Of a stretch of DNA of 6,762 nt, positions 6,464 to 6,762 are shown one piece after another. Source of the stretch: Tannerella sp. (GTDB taxonomy: Bacteria > Bacteroidota > Bacteroidia > Bacteroidales > Tannerellaceae); contig JAITPL010000047.1 of NCBI GenBank assembly GCA_031289445.1, positions 1-6,762 on the forward strand. Reading direction: 5' to 3'. Under the pieces are notes generated by a model. That model was not told where the DNA came from. It saw only the letters and a program-made list of their open reading frames with translations, and did no database searches. Position 1 is the first letter of the stretch; every line of letters begins with the position of its first letter. Both the position numbers and the translations under genes were made by a program.

Positions 6464-6762
6464 TACCGGTAGTCGATAAACTTTATCAGTTTGCGACTTG
6501 TCGGAGGCATTTGTTTCTTGGCAATCAGTTCGACAGGCTCGAAAACGACGTCGGGGGCGACGCGAATCTTTGAACGGAAAAGGTCTTTGATGCTCTTGAT
6601 TAATGTCTCGCTATTGATGTGGCTGCCGACAAGAATCCGTATTCCGTCCGTTCCTATCGTATTGGTATATACTTCGACGATATAATTTTTCACTTCGGGG
6701 ATATTTTCCAATATCTCGTAAAGCGCTGCGGGATAGAGCGTTGTACCTTTATATTTAATCAT
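6463..6762 (-). CDS. C-terminal part of a phenylacetate-CoA ligase-family (PaaK-type) enzyme, cut by the right edge
   Basis: The minus-strand frame runs from the right edge to a TAA at 6465-6463 and shows 99 residues. MIKYKGTTLYP at the visible N-terminus matches the hinge region of PaaK-type adenylating ligases, where a GRxDD-like segment normally comes just before. The ATG at the edge is therefore probably internal and the gene continues rightwards. The remainder matches the small C-terminal lid domain of this family: VEVYTNTIGTDGIRI, then LFRSKIRVAPDVVFEP, and the end PPTSRKLIKFIDYR. The lysines of this last segment occupy the place of the catalytic A10-type lysine of the ANL superfamily. 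Such enzymes activate aryl or other carboxylic acids to CoA thioesters via an acyl-adenylate. In gut Bacteroidota they often accompany 2-oxoacid oxidoreductases, but the substrate here cannot be read from the sequence. The gene converges on the radical SAM gene, with only the 44-bp repeat array between them. Confidence 0.87.
   Translation of the reverse strand: MIKYKGTTLYPAALYEILENIPEVKNYIVEVYTNTIGTDGIRILVGSHINSETLIKSIKDLFRSKIRVAPDVVFEPVELIAKKQMPPTSRKLIKFIDYR

Noticed and set aside
6473..6483. Fourth partial copy of the 44-bp unit (TCGATAAACTT, also at 6354-6364)
   Set aside because: The distance of 119 bases is not a multiple of 44, and the bases encode the KFID part of the ligase's family-conserved ending, so the match is probably coincidental.

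Overview
The window looks like chromosomal DNA from a member of the Bacteroidota, probably Bacteroidales. Two upstream regions carry the phylum's promoter form (TTTG, 19-20 bases, TAnnTTTG). Gene starts sit behind A-rich leaders without a Shine-Dalgarno sequence. The proteins (a long periplasmic TlpA-type thioredoxin, a pyruvate phosphate dikinase, a short-motif PaaK-type ligase) are typical of anaerobic members of that phylum. These assignments come from reading the sequence; no database search was run.

Layout. Bases 1-239 hold the end of a reading frame that enters from the left. Its last 45 residues resemble the C-terminus of pyruvate:ferredoxin oxidoreductase, but the residues before them do not. 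A strong intrinsic terminator follows (256-284). An AT-rich gene for a secreted 514-residue TlpA-like thioredoxin (457-2001) has its own promoter. A 346-base gap then holds a perfect 10-bp inverted repeat, a tandem TCAATTG array and the next promoter. ppdK (2348-5074) is complete and has its expected catalytic residues. Sixteen bases later comes a cobalamin-binding-type radical SAM protein (5091-6368), probably on the same transcript. The 3' end of that gene, including its stop codon, is present three times as a 44-bp tandem repeat. This repeat fills the gap to a convergent gene, the C-terminal part of a phenylacetate-CoA ligase-family enzyme that runs off the right edge.

Functional reading. 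Pyruvate phosphate dikinase interconverts pyruvate and PEP. A pyruvate:ferredoxin oxidoreductase end and an acyl-CoA ligase of the PaaK family lie on either side of it, which fits anaerobic central carbon metabolism. This is a neighbourhood impression, not proof of a pathway. The substrate of the radical SAM protein is unknown. The TlpA-like gene differs in composition from its neighbours and is probably functionally independent of them.

I found no RNA gene, CRISPR array, transposase or phage gene, and no convincing new multi-gene system. The features most worth a second look are the 44-bp terminal repeat, the odd junction at the left edge, and the ppdK-radical SAM pairing.
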